Origin: Ricordea florida | Lineage: Eukaryota; Cnidaria; Anthozoa; Corallimorpharia; Ricordeidae | Length of the DNA: 64,000 nucleotides | Assembly (NCBI GenBank): GCA_949710005.1 | Contig: OX453284.1 | Location: 3,966,501-4,030,500 of the forward strand | Direction: 5' to 3' | Shown here: positions 62,235-64,000 of the stretch, piece by piece | Numbering within the stretch: position 1 is the stretch's first letter | Layout of the letters: each line of letters begins with the position of its first letter | Position numbers and translations under genes: made by a program | The notes under the pieces: model-generated | Told to the model about the DNA's origin: nothing | The model's database searches: none | Seen by the model: the letters and a program-made list of their open reading frames with translations, nothing else

Positions 62235-62545
62235 TTTGCGCGTTGCTGGCCTGAGGTTTCAGCTCATAGTGCTGCCGCAGTAGCATGTTGCTGGCCATGG
62301 TTTCAGCTCGTAGTGCTGCAGCAGTAGCACGTTGCTGGCCAAGGTCAGAGCTTGTAGTGCTGCCGCAGTAGCACGTTGCTGGCCTGAGGTTTCAGCTCAT
62401 AGTGCTGCTGCAGTAGCACGTTGCTGGCCTGAGGTTTCAGCTCGTAGTGCTGCCACAGTAGCACGTTGCTGGCCTGAGGTTTCAGCGTGTAGTGCTGCCG
62501 CAGTAGCACGTTGCTGGCCATGGTTACAGCTCGTAGCGCTTGTAG
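62235..62545. repeat. 45-bp minisatellite, about seven copies
   Basis: The unit CTGAGGTTTCAGCTCRTAGT, GCTGCYGCAGTAGCACGTTG, CTGGC repeats with substitutions, and CATGG or CAAGG replaces CTGAGG in some units. A 45-bp period is a multiple of three, so long Ala/Arg/Cys/Trp frames open on both strands; these are not taken as genes. Confidence 0.85.
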
Positions 62546-62942
62546 GTTTTTCTGACCTGCCAGTACTCTTCCTAAGTGGGCGCGCTGCTGGCCTCAGGTG
62601 TGCTGCCGCAGCAGTGGGTGGACCTTGGTTGCAGCTCACAGTGCCAAGTGAAGTGAGGCCTTGAAATGGTCACGCAAGTGAAGTCGCCTGTCATGCCAAT
62701 CACTGAGCGGTGTCCCCCCCATTACGCCAAAACAGGTGTTGTTGTCTTGTGTTTAGTAATATGTGGAGTGGTCATGTAATAAGTCATGTAGCATTAATTC
62801 AAGTCGTTTAGATGTTTACCTGGAACTGCGACATTAACACTGAAAAACGTATACTGTTAAGTCAAACATATTTATGAATATTTTATTGAATTTTGTGAAA
62901 CGGCAAAATGTTAGGCAGAATTAATAGTGAGCCAATTGTTTT

Positions 62943-63916
62943 CTAATTTCTCTGCAATGAATACTGTCTTTCATCATAATGATTAATACAAAGTGGTTGT
63001 GAAGCCTCATCAAATGGCAAAAACAATTTCTTGCTGCCGCAACGGACAAAGCGATGAAGAAGTATCAGCAACGGAATGCATATGAACATAGCAACACATG
63101 TTGATAGGATAACGAATCCAAGAGTCACTGCAATAGAATTTGGACACAAACATGATAAGAACTTAAAACTCATTTGAATTCAATATCTCGACTTATCAAC
63201 TGCTAATTTGATCATGGGCTAATATGCAGTTTGAGTTCCATGTCAATATAATCTGATTGTACTTACCTGAAGAGCAAGAAGCTTTTCCAGGCTGGGAGGT
63301 GAAGAAATCATTTCTACACTTCTTGCATGATGTGGATCTGTAAACATAATTGAAGGGCTTGGTGTTAAATTAATCTTCGTGCATTTGAGGGTATACTTCA
63401 ATTTGCACCAAAATTCCAGATTTTTGGCAAACCAATTCAAGCATCTTTCTCTGTTAAAACTACAAAACAAAGAACTTGTTGATTTTTTTTGTTCTGCTTT
63501 GGAAGAGAGGAATCATGCGCACTGAAATATGACTGCATTACCTACATGTGTGATTTATTGAAAAAGAAGTTTAAACCGGCAAAACAAAATGGAGGACAAT
63601 AATTACTGCTTGAAGATAGAAAATACCTAGTTTAGCAGGTTACCAATTACTGATAACTTGCCCATGGCCAGAAGTCACTAAAGGAAAATATAGACCCATC
63701 AGAGGACCAATCAAAATGCTGCTTGCTGTACACTGTATGTTTTGAACCAGGCCAGCCATAACAAAAAGAAATGCACACAAATGAGATTCAACTCAAAGTT
63801 AAAAGTAGCTTTTGTTGAAAAGATCCACTAACCCAGGCTTGTCAGAGAATGTATCAGCATCACATGCAGTGCAACTGTGACTTCTTGCTGCTGAACTGTA
63901 ATAGCCTGCTGGACAT
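62943..63916 (-). CDS. Cys-rich single-pass membrane protein, last three exons (partial)
   Basis: Minus-strand coding exons 63833-63916, 63267-63337 and 62943-63127 join in phase. The first two encode repeats of the GCC2/GCC3 (ephrin-receptor-like) or TNFR-like kind: CPAGYYSSAARSHSCTACDA, DTFSDKPG, then CKKCRNDFFTSQPGKASC. The last exon has a membrane segment (LGFVILSTCVAMFICIPLLI) and a cytoplasmic tail of about 40 residues with stop-transfer HRFVRCGSKK, and PFDEASQPLCIN; its TAG is at 62943-62945. The gene continues past 64000, where the extracellular N-terminus must lie. It looks like a cell-surface receptor or adhesion protein. No kinase or death domain is present in the tail, and a ligand cannot be inferred. 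Confidence 0.65.
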
Positions 63917-64000
63917 CTGAAATTATCGTTACACAGGACATTACAACCACAGTACACCAAAGGACCAATTACAGTCAATGAATAAGCAAAAAAGAAAATT

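Noticed and set aside
62332..62664. 110-aa ORF rich in Ala, Cys and Trp
   Set aside because: Translation of the 45-bp minisatellite; frames are open on both strands.

Overview
The window reads as nuclear DNA of an early-branching animal, most likely an anthozoan cnidarian and probably a stony coral. The DNA is AT-rich. Genes have many short exons with GT-AG introns and encode animal-type proteins. Introns and gaps are packed with small foldback transposons, tRNA-derived SINEs and CR1/L2-like LINEs with short tandem-repeat 3' tails. The taxon call is inference from this combination, not from a marker gene.

Layout. 1-9359 (minus): first seven coding exons of a peroxisomal/lysosomal-type ABC half-transporter, best match ABCD4; the rest lies beyond base 1. 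9515-16487 (plus): SLIRP, a small mitochondrial-type RRM protein, head-to-head with ABCD4. Its intron 2 holds a nearly complete LINE whose single reading frame is broken by two tandem TTAA-flanked MITEs. 16488-19830: SINEs and foldbacks plus one orphan candidate exon. 19831-21189 (plus): an intronless carbohydrate 6-O-sulfotransferase. 21314-23095: a decayed second LINE. 24657-26375 (minus): an intronless mitochondrial-looking helical-repeat protein. 28066-42207 (plus): the whole SNW1/SKIP gene, 17 coding exons and 533 aa, in frame across every junction. 42208-48037: an accessory stretch of nested MITEs, a THAP-domain relic and a possible small orphan gene. 48038-57357 (plus): a complete reticulon, 8 exons and 275 aa. 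57358-62942: mobile DNA, including a long-TIR transposon and a tyrosine-recombinase relic next to a branched hairpin and a minisatellite. 62943-63916 (minus): last three exons of a cysteine-rich single-pass membrane protein that continues past 64000.

SLIRP, SNW1, ABCD4 and a reticulon (RTN1) also lie on human chromosome 14q, with SLIRP and SNW1 adjacent, so the order looks like an ancient linkage block. SNW1 (nuclear splicing and transcription), SLIRP and the helical-repeat protein (mitochondrial RNA) and reticulon (ER shape) are housekeeping genes. They share no obvious operon-like function.

The least ordinary material is the repeat fraction. It includes a perfect 52-bp inverted repeat enclosing a tRNA-shaped sequence, a second copy in which one arm has been rewritten from the other, a 73-bp head-to-tail array of tRNA-like units, and three foldback families for which this window alone gives target-site lengths of TTAA, 6 bp and 9 bp.
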